64,000 nucleotides of DNA, taken from positions 62,001 to 126,000 of the forward strand of contig JAIUOK010000002.1 in NCBI GenBank assembly GCA_020161245.1, written 5' to 3'. How positions within the stretch are numbered: the stretch's first letter is position 1; every line of letters starts with the position of its first letter. A program made the translations under genes and the position numbers. Below, one piece after another: positions 34,192-43,170 of the stretch. The notes beneath the pieces were generated by a model, which was not told the DNA's origin, ran no database searches, and saw only the letters and a list, made by a program, of their open reading frames with translations. This DNA is from Actinomycetota bacterium. GTDB taxonomy: Bacteria; Actinomycetota; Actinomycetes; S36-B12; CAIYMF01.

Positions 34192-34728
34192 ATGCCCATG
34201 GGAAGCGACCGGACCGGGGCGACCGAGGCTCTACGGGCCGCGCTGCCCTCGTGGGCGCGCGACACCGCCCGCAACGTGGAGGCCGTGCTCGACGAGCCGC
34301 AGCGGCTGACCGCCGACCAGCACTGGGGCAGCGTGCTCGTGGCCGCCACGGCCCTGCGCCAGCGCATCGGGCCGCTGCTGGCCGAGACGGCCGCCGTCCG
34401 GCTCGAGCCCGCGGCAGCCGACGCCGCCCGGGCCGTGGCGTCGGTGATGGCCGGGCACGCCGTCCTCTTCCGGGCCCGCCACTTCCTGCACGGCGCCTAC
34501 GACGACCTGCGCGCGGGCCTGCGCTCCTCGGCCACGGTGGCCCCGGCCTGGCCGAGGCCCGACGTCGAGGCGTGGTGCGTGGCCGCGGCCGCCGTGCTGG
34601 GCTGCGAGGCCTGCCTCGAGGAGCACGAGGCGGCCGCGCGCGACGCCGGCCTCGACCGCGAGCGGGTGCACGAGGTGCTCCGCATCGCCGCGGTCGTGGC
34701 GGCCGCCATCACCGCGCTCGAGGCCTGA
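34192..34728 (+). CDS. AhpD-like alkylhydroperoxidase-fold protein
   Basis: 178 residues from ATG 34192, or 176 from ATG 34198. The catalytic segment VEAWCVAAAAVLGCEACLEE, then H, has the Glu, CXXC and CXXXH spacing of AhpD, which in mycobacteria is a thiol adaptor for AhpC. The histidine between the two cysteines of mycobacterial AhpD is Ala here. No ahpC is nearby, so another partner or a carboxymuconolactone-decarboxylase-like role is possible. It is divergent from moeZ, and its stop TGA abuts the convergent gene's stop within the palindrome TGATCA. Confidence 0.8.
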   Translation: MPMGSDRTGATEALRAALPSWARDTARNVEAVLDEPQRLTADQHWGSVLVAATALRQRIGPLLAETAAVRLEPAAADAARAVASVMAGHAVLFRARHFLHGAYDDLRAGLRSSATVAPAWPRPDVEAWCVAAAAVLGCEACLEEHEAAARDAGLDRERVHEVLRIAAVVAAAITALEA

Positions 34729-35886
34729 TCAGCCGCCTGTCCCGGACCCGTCCGGGCAGGGCCCTTCGCCGATGATCACCTGCGGGCCGACGAAGCAGAC
34801 GTTGACCTCCGACGTGGTGCCCGCGACCGTGAGCGACGCCGTGGTCGGCTTCGTCGAGGTGCGGTCGTCGCCGTCGGACGGGCCCCGCGAGTAGGCGAAC
34901 CCCTGCGCGATGCCGTCCCCTTCGAGGTAGGGCTTGACCGCCTCGTCGAAGTGCGACTGGTTCGCCTGGCCGCCGTCCGCCAGCCGGGTGGCATCCCGGG
35001 CCACCCGCACCCAGAGGTCGGCCGCGCAGTTCTGCTGCGCGACCGTCGTACTGACGGAGTCGGTGCACGACACCGGGACCCCGGTGAGGCGCAGCGTCGA
35101 GAGCACCTGGGTCATCTCGGCGTCCTGCGCCGAGGGGTCGGACGACGACAGCGCCGACGACCACACCACCAGCGGCGCATCACCCGCGTTGACGATGGCG
35201 ATGACGTTGCGGGTGCCGCGCACGAAGCTCTGGCAGTCGCCGATCGACGAGGCGAGCTGCGTGCAGCCCAGCGCCCCCGGGATGTCCTGCGTCGTCGTGA
35301 TCACCGCGACGTTGGCGACCCCGGCCGCGAGCGTGGCCTGCTGGGTGAACGGCTGTCCCTCCACCGGCACCACCCCCGGGCGCTGGGTGAGCTCGCTGAA
35401 GTAGTTCGCCGCAGCCACCCAGGTGAGGACGTCGCCCGACATGCCGCTCTGCGGGTCCCAGCCGGTGAGCGGGAGGAAGACCTCGAGCAGCCGGTCCTTG
35501 CCGGCCTCGCACGGGTTCTGCCCGCACTCGGCCTGCGCCCAGCGGGCTATCCGTCGCGGTGCGACCACCGGGTCGATATCCGACGCCCAGCCGGGCAGCA
35601 CGAGGCTCGGCCGCGCGTAGAGCTGCTCGCCGGTCCAGCCCGTCCCCTGCGCGGGCGGGACGTCGGCGTTGTCGCGCCGGACCGCGACGGCGGCGATGGC
35701 GACGACGACCGCGGTGGCCGCCACGACGGCCACGACAGACAGCCAGCGGCGGCGGGCGCGGGCGGAGCCTGCGCCGTCGAGCCGGCGGTCGAGCTCCTGG
35801 CGCATAGCGGAGGTGTCGGTGCCGGCCGCGATGCGGTCGGCCTCGGCGCGGAGGTCCGCGACGAGGGTCTGCTCGAAGGTGGTCAT
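34729..35886 (-). CDS. Single-pass membrane protein cotranscribed with the ECF sigma factor (candidate anti-sigma or sensor)
   Basis: 385 residues. A charged cytoplasmic N-terminus (1-47) is followed by one helix (about 48-68) and a large outer domain of about 315 residues with several cysteines (CGQNPCEAG, GALGCTQ, IGDCQSF, VSCTDS, QNCAADL) that may form disulfides. This is the topology of anti-sigma factors, but no zinc-binding HXXXCXXC motif is present and the outer domain was not recognised. ATG 35886 overlaps the sigma-factor stop (ATGA), strong evidence for coupled translation and a functional pair. Confidence 0.7.
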   Translation of the reverse strand: MTTFEQTLVADLRAEADRIAAGTDTSAMRQELDRRLDGAGSARARRRWLSVVAVVAATAVVVAIAAVAVRRDNADVPPAQGTGWTGEQLYARPSLVLPGWASDIDPVVAPRRIARWAQAECGQNPCEAGKDRLLEVFLPLTGWDPQSGMSGDVLTWVAAANYFSELTQRPGVVPVEGQPFTQQATLAAGVANVAVITTTQDIPGALGCTQLASSIGDCQSFVRGTRNVIAIVNAGDAPLVVWSSALSSSDPSAQDAEMTQVLSTLRLTGVPVSCTDSVSTTVAQQNCAADLWVRVARDATRLADGGQANQSHFDEAVKPYLEGDGIAQGFAYSRGPSDGDDRTSTKPTTASLTVAGTTSEVNVCFVGPQVIIGEGPCPDGSGTGG

Positions 35887-36425
35887 GCCCACGCCTCCAT
35901 CCGCTGCTGGAGGGCCTCGGTGGCCCGGGACTGGTGCTTCTTGACCGAGCCGGCGCTGATGCCGAGCCAGTCGGCGATCTGCGCCTCGCTCAGGTCGAGG
36001 AAGTAGCGCAGGACGACGACCTCGCGCTGCCGGCGGGGCAGCGTGCGGACGGCGTCGACGAGGGCCGAGCCCCGCTCCCGGTCCAGCACCGACGACTCAG
36101 CGCTGGCGGCGTTCCCGGGGTCCGGTGGCTCGTACCCTCGCGCGGTGATGCGGCGCCTGACCCAGGATCGGGAGCCGTTGACCACGCTGCGGTCGAGGTA
36201 GGCGACCGCCGCCTGCGGGTCGCGCAGCGAGCCCCAGCGCCGGTAGAGCTGCTCGAAGGCGTCCTGCACCACCTCCTCCGCGCTCCCCCGGTCGTCGACC
36301 AGCAGGCCGGCCAGGCCCACGAGCCGCCGGTGGTGGGCGTGGAAGAGCGCAGTGACCGCCGCCCGGCGATCGGTCGGCAGCGCCGCCTCCGGCGGTGGCC
36401 CCTGCGGCCCCGGGTGCTCGCTCAT
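35883..36425 (-). CDS. ECF sigma factor, SigE-family (short actinobacterial type)
   Basis: 180 residues. Region 2 lies around ALFHAHHRRLVGLAGLLV and GSAEEVVQDAFEQLYRRW; region 4 is LPRRQREVVVLRYFLDLS followed by the helix-turn-helix EAQIADWLGISAGSVKKH. ECF sigma factors redirect RNA polymerase in response to envelope or stress signals. ATG 36425 follows GAGGGGG. It is the first gene of a two-gene unit with the membrane protein at 34729. No obvious autoregulated promoter could be picked out in the 146-nt divergent region shared with the DUF389 gene. Confidence 0.9.
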   Translation of the reverse strand: MSEHPGPQGPPPEAALPTDRRAAVTALFHAHHRRLVGLAGLLVDDRGSAEEVVQDAFEQLYRRWGSLRDPQAAVAYLDRSVVNGSRSWVRRRITARGYEPPDPGNAASAESSVLDRERGSALVDAVRTLPRRQREVVVLRYFLDLSEAQIADWLGISAGSVKKHQSRATEALQQRMEAWA

Positions 36426-36571
36426 CGGTCCCCCTCGGTCGGACTCTCGCAGACAGGACGTCCGGAGGCGCATCCGGTTGACACGCATGTCGCCCGGATC
36501 CCGACGGCGTTGCGCGCACGCCTGCCGCACCCTCGCCCGCGACGATGTGCGGGAGGCGAGAGGTGGGGAAA

Positions 36572-37585
36572 ATGCCGACTCCGGTGAAGGCCGACGACGT
36601 CCAGCGGATGAAGGACGCACTGTTCATCGAGCCCTGGGTGCGCACGACGTCCGCGAGCCGGTTCTGGGTGCTGCTCTCGCTCGCGACCATCATCGCGACG
36701 TCCGGCCTCATCGCCGACAGCACCGCGACGGTCATCGGCGCGATGATCGTCGCCCCGCTGATGACGCCGATCCTGGGCATCGCGCTCGCCGTCGTCCTCG
36801 GGCACCGGTCAGGCCTCCTGCGCAGCATCGTCTTCGTGGTCGGCGGCGCACTGCTGGTGATCCTGCTGGCCTACCTCATCAGCCGGTTCAACTTCCACCC
36901 CGACGACTACGCCGCCAACACCCAGGTGTCGGCCCGCATCAGCCCGCGCCTGATCGACCTGCTGGCCGCCCTTGCGACAGGGACGGTCGGCGCGTTCGCG
37001 CTCGTGCGCCGCGACATCAGCGACACGCTGCCCGGCGTCGCGATCGCGATCTCGCTGGTGCCGCCGCTCGCCGTCGTCGGCGTCCTGCTGCAGGTGGGCC
37101 GCGTGCAGGATGCGATGCAGGCCCTGCTGCTGTTCGGCACCAACGTCGCGGCGATCATCGTGACCGGCACGGTGGTGCTCGCGCTGTACCGCGTGCGGAT
37201 GATCGCGATCGAGTCCGGCCACGTCGCCGAGGGCATCGGCAAGGGCACCATCGCCGTGATCGCGAGCCTGCTCGTCGTCGTGATGGTCCCGCTGGCCATC
37301 GGCACCATCAACGTCGCCTACGACCAGTACGTGCAGCGCACCGCCGAGCCGATCGCGACCGAGTGGGCCAAGAGCGTCGGCTGGGAGGTCGCCGGTGTCC
37401 AGGTGGTCAACCGCGAGATCGTCGTGACGGCGCTCGGGCCGCCCCCGGAGATCAAGGCCGACGGGCTGCGCGTCGCCCTCAACGACGCCGGCCTCGGCAT
37501 CAACGACCTCGTCGTCCGCCTCGTCGACGGCGGCACGCGGGTGTGCCCGGCGAAGAGCTCGACCTGCTCGACTCCGACCGGCTAG
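36572..37585 (+). CDS. DUF389-family membrane protein
   Basis: 337 residues. LIADSTATVIGAMIVAPLMT and GVAIAISLVPPLAVVG are the conserved helices of DUF389; about six to seven helices in all, with a soluble C-terminal domain (about 255-337). Function is unknown for the family. ATG 36572 follows AGGTGGGGAA. It is divergent from the sigma factor and convergent with the channel-like gene, sharing CTAG: both genes end in TAG read from the same palindrome. Confidence 0.85.
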   Translation: MPTPVKADDVQRMKDALFIEPWVRTTSASRFWVLLSLATIIATSGLIADSTATVIGAMIVAPLMTPILGIALAVVLGHRSGLLRSIVFVVGGALLVILLAYLISRFNFHPDDYAANTQVSARISPRLIDLLAALATGTVGAFALVRRDISDTLPGVAIAISLVPPLAVVGVLLQVGRVQDAMQALLLFGTNVAAIIVTGTVVLALYRVRMIAIESGHVAEGIGKGTIAVIASLLVVVMVPLAIGTINVAYDQYVQRTAEPIATEWAKSVGWEVAGVQVVNREIVVTALGPPPEIKADGLRVALNDAGLGINDLVVRLVDGGTRVCPAKSSTCSTPTG

Positions 37586-38253
37586 CTGCCGAGGTTGTTG
37601 ATCGCGCTCGCGATCACCAGCGTCGCGAGCACGAGCGACGACGACGACTCCAGCACCATGATCAGCTTGGCCCAAGGCTTGATCGCCGAGACGTCCGTGG
37701 GGCTGAAGGCCGTCGCCGTGTTGAACGACAGCGCGAGGTAGTCCGCGAACTGGGGGAACCATCCCGGCTTGAGCTCGGGCAGGTGCATCTCCGGGAAGAC
37801 GAACGCGGGGTCGGCCCAGGCGCCCTTCTTCGCGCGGTGCGCTGCGCCGCCGCCGTCGACATCCCAGTACCAGAGCCCGAACGCAATGACGTTCGTCGCC
37901 CAGATCACGGTGCCGATGCCCAGGAGCTGGTAGGCGTCTGTCGCGAAGGCGGCGCCGTCGAAGATGCCCTGCACGAGGCGGACCGCTGAGTACAGGTTGG
38001 AGAACGCCAGCGACGCGATGAGCAGGCCCGTGACGACCCGCATCCAGGTCTTCTCCTGGTCGATGAGGCCCGGGTCGCCCGCGATGAGCAGCACCAGGAA
38101 CACCGCCATGACGAGCGGGTAGACCCACAGCGGCGACAGCCGGAAGTCCTCCGGCAGCACCTGGTGCATCGCCACCGCCACGAGCACGGCGAGCACGCTC
38201 GGCCAACGTCGCTCGCCCACCACCTTGGGCTTGGTCCCCACCTGATCGGTCAC
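37582..38253 (-). CDS. Channel-like membrane protein with degenerate pore motif
   Basis: 223 residues, five to six predicted helices. The C-terminal part (YLALSFNTATAFSPTDVSAI, then AKLIMVLESSSSLVLATLV) has the outline of the pore loop and last helix of two-TM potassium channels, in which the filter TVGYGD would be expected. Here FSPTDV replaces it, so potassium selectivity is doubtful. GTG 38253 has no clear ribosome-binding site; the long frame allows other starts. Rv3200c near nudC in mycobacteria is a potassium-channel-related protein, but homology is not claimed. Confidence 0.72.
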   Translation of the reverse strand: MTDQVGTKPKVVGERRWPSVLAVLVAVAMHQVLPEDFRLSPLWVYPLVMAVFLVLLIAGDPGLIDQEKTWMRVVTGLLIASLAFSNLYSAVRLVQGIFDGAAFATDAYQLLGIGTVIWATNVIAFGLWYWDVDGGGAAHRAKKGAWADPAFVFPEMHLPELKPGWFPQFADYLALSFNTATAFSPTDVSAIKPWAKLIMVLESSSSLVLATLVIASAINNLGS

Positions 38254-38317
38254 GGCGCCCACTATGCCGGGACGCCGGGCCCGCGCAGTCGATCTCGGGC
38301 GCAACCGCGAGCCGGGC

Positions 38318-39097
38318 TCAGACCCGCGTGGCGCGGGCCCGCTCGAGGTTGGCCGCGTGCAGCTCCGGCATCCCGTCGAGGGCGATGCGCGGGTCGTCGC
38401 TGGCCCCTGTGCGCACGACGTCGTCGAGGTAGCGCGCGTCGGCGTCGTAGCGCTCGAGGGGACGGTGGCTCACCTGGCCGTGCCCAGGCACCAGGAGGCG
38501 CGACCGCCCGACGACGTCGCGCAGCGACTCCAGGCCCGCGCGGTAGGTCACCAGATCGGTGTCGCCGCCGTCCGGCATGGGGATCTCGACGTCGCTGAGC
38601 ATGTCGCCGGCGACCACGACGCCGAGGTCGGGCAGCTCAAGCGCGAGGTGGTGCGGCGCGTGCGCATGGTGGACGTGGACGACCGCGGTCGGACCTGACC
38701 ACTCGAGCAGCTCGCCGTCGATGGGACGCAGGTCGCGCGCAGCCAGATCGACGAGGTCGTCGGGCAGGTCCCGATGCAGCGGTGCGACGACGGCGTCGCG
38801 GTCGGCGTCGACCATCTCGACCGTGCCGCGGGTGGCCCACCGCGGAACCTCGCCGAGATCCGGATGCCACATGACGTGGTCGTAATGCACGTGCGTCGAC
38901 AGGCCGGCGACGCAACGGACGCCGAGCGCCGCCAGGTCGGCGGGGATGGCCGCGAGCTCGTCGGGGTCCCACGCGGGGTCGATGACGAGCGCACCGCCCT
39001 GGCCGTCGAGCAGGACGGTGGACGTGGTGAGGTAGCGGCGCGAGTGCGCCACCCAGACCCCGGGGACCACCTCGACGAGACGCAGCAGATCGGCCAT
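38318..39097 (-). CDS. Metallo-beta-lactamase-fold hydrolase
   Basis: 259 residues. The metal motif HVHYDH with the later single His (HHAHAPHH region), Asp in VVAGDMLSD and the final His in VPGHGQVSH make up the usual dinuclear zinc site. The overall form resembles quinoprotein-dehydrogenase-associated or glyoxalase-II-like hydrolases. It has no signal peptide, and the substrate is unknown. ATG 39097 is supported by the frame and the start of homology (LVEVVPGVWVAHS). It is divergent from the FtsX-type exporter. Confidence 0.82.
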   Translation of the reverse strand: MADLLRLVEVVPGVWVAHSRRYLTTSTVLLDGQGGALVIDPAWDPDELAAIPADLAALGVRCVAGLSTHVHYDHVMWHPDLGEVPRWATRGTVEMVDADRDAVVAPLHRDLPDDLVDLAARDLRPIDGELLEWSGPTAVVHVHHAHAPHHLALELPDLGVVVAGDMLSDVEIPMPDGGDTDLVTYRAGLESLRDVVGRSRLLVPGHGQVSHRPLERYDADARYLDDVVRTGASDDPRIALDGMPELHAANLERARATRV

Positions 39098-39220
39098 GCA
39101 ACCGATCCTGCCCGACCGGCGTCTGCTTAACGATGGGGTGACGGGCGCAGGTCCTGCGGCCGGTTGCCCGCGCAGCCGGGTTAGGGTCTCCGGGGCTGGG
39201 GGGCCGAGGAGAGGGAGAGC

Positions 39221-42200
39221 GTGGACGACCTGCGCCTGGCGCTGCGTGCCTTCCGGTGGCGCCGCGGGGGGTCCCTCGTGGTCCTGCTCGCCGGCGCCCT
39301 CACTGTGGCCGCCGCCGCTCTCGGCCCGCTGTTCGCCTCCGCCGCCGCGGAGTCCGTGCTGCAGGACCGGCTCACGCAGGCCGAGGCCGACCAGACCACG
39401 ATCGCGTTCCGCGTCGACGCCGACGTCAGCTACCCGGGGTCGGTCACCACGATCAGCGACGCGCAGGCCGTGCGCGGGACTATCCCGGGCTACGGGCCGC
39501 AGGTCAACGAGACCGTGGTGCTCAGCGGCGCGCAGGAGCCGGGAGGGCTGCCGTCGAAGAGCCAGGCCGTCTGGCGCGACGGCGTGTGCGACCACGTCGA
39601 GATCGTGGACGGCGTCTGCGACACGTCGACGGGCGTGCTGGTCTCCCAGCGCTCGGCGCAGACGATGGACTGGCAGGTCGGCGACACGCTCGTCCTCGAC
39701 GGCCTGCAGCAGTACGACACCAGCGTCGCGGGCAGCGACATCGCGACCAAGCCGACCGTCACGACGATCGCCGGCATCTACCGGCCGTTCTCCCAGCTCG
39801 ACTCCTACTGGGCCGGCCGCATCTACTTCCCGTTCCACCCCAACGCCGACCCCGAGGGCCCGCCCACAGTCGACAGCGTGTTCGTCGACGAGTCGGTGTT
39901 CCCGCTCCTCAAGCACCCGACCATGGGCACGATCGGCGCCGACCTCGTGCTCACCGATCCGCAGGCGCTGCGCGTCGCCGACGTGCCGAAGCTGCGGGCC
40001 GACGTCGAGAGCTACCTCGGGCCGGAGACGCGCGGCCCGGCCCCGACCACCGGCGTGCTCGAGCTGCTCGACCGGTTCGAGGCGGAGCGCACGGCGCTCG
40101 GGCTCGCCGCCGGCGTCGTCAGCGCGCAGCTGGCGCTGCTCGCGTGGCTGCTGCTCTACCTCGTCGTCACCGACACCAGCGAGGCGCGCGGCAGCGAGGT
40201 GGCGCTGGCGAAGCTGCGCGGCCTGCCGCCGCGCGCCGTGGCTGCGGTCGCGCTGCGCGAGCCCGTGGTCCTGCTGCTGCTGGCAGTCCCCGTGGGCCTG
40301 GTGCTCTCGTGGCTGCTCGTGCAGGTGCTCGCGAGGGCTCTGCTGGCCCCGGGCTCGCAGGTCGCGCTCACCCCGGGCGTATGGCTCGCGGTCGGGCTCG
40401 CGTTCCTCGGCGGGCTCGTGGCGGCCGGGCTCGCATCGCGGCGGATGTTCACCCGGCCGGTCCTCGAGCAGTGGTCGACAGCATCGGCTCCTGAGCGGTC
40501 CGGCCGCGGCGGGCTGATCCTCGACGTCGTCCTGGCCGCCATCGCGGTCGGCGGCTTCGTGCTGCTGAGCCGCGGCACGACCGACGACCTCGGCACCGCC
40601 GGCTCTGCCCTCGCGTGGCTGGCGCCCGGGCTGCTCGTCCTGGCAGCGGGGCTGCTGCTCGTCCGCCTCGCCCGGCCGGTGCTCAAGGGTCTCGTGCGCA
40701 GCACCCGCGCCACGTCGCGCATCGGGCTGTTCCTGGGCTCGCGGCAGGCGGTCCGGCGGCCTGCCGGGCTCCGGCTCGCGGGCCTGCTCGCGGTCACGCT
40801 CGGCCTCGCGACGTTCGCCGTCGATGCCCAGGCCGCTGCCACCGCGAGCCGTGATGTGCGGGCCGGCGCCGACGTCGGCGCGACTGTGTCCCTCGCTGTG
40901 CAGCGCGACCCGTCGCGCGACCTGCCCTCGGTGATCGACGAGGTCGACCCCGACGGCCGCTGGGCGATGGCCGTCGCGAGCTGGATCCCCTCCGGCGGGC
41001 TGGCCGGGCGACTGGTCGGCGTCGAGCCCGACCGGCTCGCCCAGGTGGCCGCGTGGGCGTCGCAGTACGGCGACCTGTCGGCGTCCGATGTCGCCTCGCT
41101 GCTGTCGCCGCCCTTGCCGGACCCCATCGCCCTCCGGACCGACGCCGTCCGGCTGACGCTGGACTCCGGCCCGGTGGCCGGCGAGGCGCCGCTCGTCGTC
41201 GTGGCCTACCGCAACGCCGTCGACGTGCCCACCTTCTCCATCGCCGGCCCCCTGCGCGAGGGCACGCACGAGTACGTGGCCGAGGTGCCCTGCACGGAGC
41301 AGGACTGCGTCTTCTACGGGATGGTGCTCAAGCGCCCGCAGGCCGCGCAGGCGCAGGACTTCGACGTCGCGCTCTCCTCGGTGGAGCAGCGCTCCGGCGG
41401 CGCCTGGACGCCCGTCGAGGCCGGCCTCGCGACCCAGGGCGACTACCGCCTCGGCGCCTACACCGGGCAGCCCGCCGGCCAGGTCGCGGTCGACGGCGAC
41501 GCGCTGCGCCTCACCGGCAGCATCCCGCCGTTCACCTCGCCCTGGATCCAGTACGCCGACGTGCCGCTGCCGCTGCCGCTCGTGACCGCGTCGGCGATCG
41601 CGACCACGGGCACGGACCTCGCCTTCAAGGACATCAACGCGCGCGAGATCACGGCGACGTCCGTCGGCGACGAGACCGTGCTCCCCTTCGTCGGGTCGTT
41701 CGGCTCGCTCACCGACCTCACCTCGCTGCGCCGCGTCGCCGCCGAGCTCGACGACCAGGCCGACTGGATGGTGTGGCTCGGGCCAGATGCGCCCGACGAC
41801 GCCGTGCAGCGCCTCGAGGACGCCGGCATCGCCGTCGACCGGGTGACGACGCTCGCGCAGCGCTCCGACCAGCTCTCGCGCGAGGGCCCGGCGCTGGCGC
41901 TCAAGCTGCTGCTCGTCTGCGCCATCATCGGCGCGCTTCTCGCGGCGGGCGCGCTGGCGATCTCCGTCGCCGTCACCGGGCGGCGCCGCTCCTACGAGCT
42001 CGCCGCGCTCGGCGCTGTCGGCGTGGGACGCCGCTCGCTGCTGCGCGCGTGCGTGCTCGAGCAGGCGCTGCTGCTGGGCACCGGGCTCGTCGTCGGCGTC
42101 CCGGTGGGCCTCGTCGTCGCGCGCCTGGCACTGCCGCTGCTGCCCCAGACGTCGACGGCGACCACCGTGCCGATCAGCCTCGACATCCAGGGCGCCGCCG

Positions 42201-42313
42201 TGCTCGCGTTCACCGTGCTCGCCGGGCTGCTGCTGCTCATCACCGCGGTCATCGCCGGTGCGGCCCTGCTGCGCCAGGCCGTCCCCGACCGGCTCCGGGA
42301 GGCGGCGACGTGA
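39221..42313 (+). CDS. FtsX-type ABC exporter permease
   Basis: 1030 residues. An N-terminal helix (about 15-35) is followed by a large outer domain, then two blocks of helices (about 305-415 and 435-540), a second outer domain (about 550-880) and a C-terminal helix set (about 895-1030, with SYELAALGAVGVGRRSLLRA). This is the duplicated FtsX/MacB layout of exporters for lipoproteins, lipids or peptides. GTG 39221 follows GAGGAGAGGG. Two ATPase genes follow with overlaps. The substrate is unknown. Confidence 0.85.
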   Translation: MDDLRLALRAFRWRRGGSLVVLLAGALTVAAAALGPLFASAAAESVLQDRLTQAEADQTTIAFRVDADVSYPGSVTTISDAQAVRGTIPGYGPQVNETVVLSGAQEPGGLPSKSQAVWRDGVCDHVEIVDGVCDTSTGVLVSQRSAQTMDWQVGDTLVLDGLQQYDTSVAGSDIATKPTVTTIAGIYRPFSQLDSYWAGRIYFPFHPNADPEGPPTVDSVFVDESVFPLLKHPTMGTIGADLVLTDPQALRVADVPKLRADVESYLGPETRGPAPTTGVLELLDRFEAERTALGLAAGVVSAQLALLAWLLLYLVVTDTSEARGSEVALAKLRGLPPRAVAAVALREPVVLLLLAVPVGLVLSWLLVQVLARALLAPGSQVALTPGVWLAVGLAFLGGLVAAGLASRRMFTRPVLEQWSTASAPERSGRGGLILDVVLAAIAVGGFVLLSRGTTDDLGTAGSALAWLAPGLLVLAAGLLLVRLARPVLKGLVRSTRATSRIGLFLGSRQAVRRPAGLRLAGLLAVTLGLATFAVDAQAAATASRDVRAGADVGATVSLAVQRDPSRDLPSVIDEVDPDGRWAMAVASWIPSGGLAGRLVGVEPDRLAQVAAWASQYGDLSASDVASLLSPPLPDPIALRTDAVRLTLDSGPVAGEAPLVVVAYRNAVDVPTFSIAGPLREGTHEYVAEVPCTEQDCVFYGMVLKRPQAAQAQDFDVALSSVEQRSGGAWTPVEAGLATQGDYRLGAYTGQPAGQVAVDGDALRLTGSIPPFTSPWIQYADVPLPLPLVTASAIATTGTDLAFKDINAREITATSVGDETVLPFVGSFGSLTDLTSLRRVAAELDDQADWMVWLGPDAPDDAVQRLEDAGIAVDRVTTLAQRSDQLSREGPALALKLLLVCAIIGALLAAGALAISVAVTGRRRSYELAALGAVGVGRRSLLRACVLEQALLLGTGLVVGVPVGLVVARLALPLLPQTSTATTVPISLDIQGAAVLAFTVLAGLLLLITAVIAGAALLRQAVPDRLREAAT

Positions 42314-43170
42314 CGACCACCCCGCTCGAGACCGGTCTCTCGCTGCACTGCGAGCGCCTCGGCCACGTGTACTCCTCGCCCACGGGCGAGACCGTGGCCC
42401 TGCAGGACGTGACCCTCACCGTCCGGCCCGGCGAGACGATGGCCGTGCTCGGCCCGTCCGGCTCCGGCAAGTCGACGCTGCTGTCGGTCGTCGCCGGCCT
42501 GTTGCGGCCGACGTCCGGCCAGGTCTACGTCGGCGGGGACGACATGACGGCCATGAGCGAGCGCGAGCTGCTGACGCTGCGCTCCTCCCGGCTGGGTGTC
42601 GTCGTGCAGGACCCCGCGCGCAACCTGCTCCCCTACGGCACGGCCGAGGACAACGTCCGCTTCGCCCAGCGCGGGGTGAAGGGCTTCCGCCGGGCCTCGC
42701 TGCCGGGGCCGTGGACGCTGCTCGAGGCTCTCGGCCTCACCCATCTCGCCGGCCGCCCCGTGGGCGGGTTCTCCGGCGGCGAGCAGCAGCGCATCGCCGT
42801 GGCCATGGGCATGGCCACCTCGCCGGGTCTGCTGCTCGTCGACGAGCCGACGTCGCAGCTCGACAAGACCAACCGCGACGCCGTCGTCGATCTCATCGGC
42901 GAGGTCGGCCGCCAGTTCGGCACCACCGTCGTCGTGGTGACCCACGACCCCGAGGTGGCCGAGCAGCTCGGCCGCACCATCGTCATCACCGAGGGCCGCG
43001 CCGACGACGGCCAGCAGCACTGGCAGCAGCACGTCGACATCGGCGAGGACGGCACGGTCCGCCTGCCCGACGACGTCCTGCGCCAGCTGCCGCCGGGGTC
43101 GCGCGCCCGCGTGGTGCGCCGGCCCGCGGGTGTGGAGCTGGTGCGCGAGGACGCGGAGGAGGAGGCATGA
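42310..43170 (+). CDS. ABC exporter ATPase with C-terminal AbrB-like extension
   Basis: 286 residues. Walker A GPSGSGKST (about 49-57), signature FSGGEQQRIA, Walker B LLLVDEPTSQLD and the His switch VVVVTHD. After the ATPase core (about 1-232) an extra segment reads HVDIGEDGTVRLPDDVLRQL followed by PPGSRARVV, like the swapped-hairpin AbrB/SpoVT fold, which could dimerise or contact DNA. GTG 42310 overlaps the permease stop (GTGA). It partners with the FtsX-type permease and the next ATPase. Confidence 0.88.
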   Translation: MTTTPLETGLSLHCERLGHVYSSPTGETVALQDVTLTVRPGETMAVLGPSGSGKSTLLSVVAGLLRPTSGQVYVGGDDMTAMSERELLTLRSSRLGVVVQDPARNLLPYGTAEDNVRFAQRGVKGFRRASLPGPWTLLEALGLTHLAGRPVGGFSGGEQQRIAVAMGMATSPGLLLVDEPTSQLDKTNRDAVVDLIGEVGRQFGTTVVVVTHDPEVAEQLGRTIVITEGRADDGQQHWQQHVDIGEDGTVRLPDDVLRQLPPGSRARVVRRPAGVELVREDAEEEA

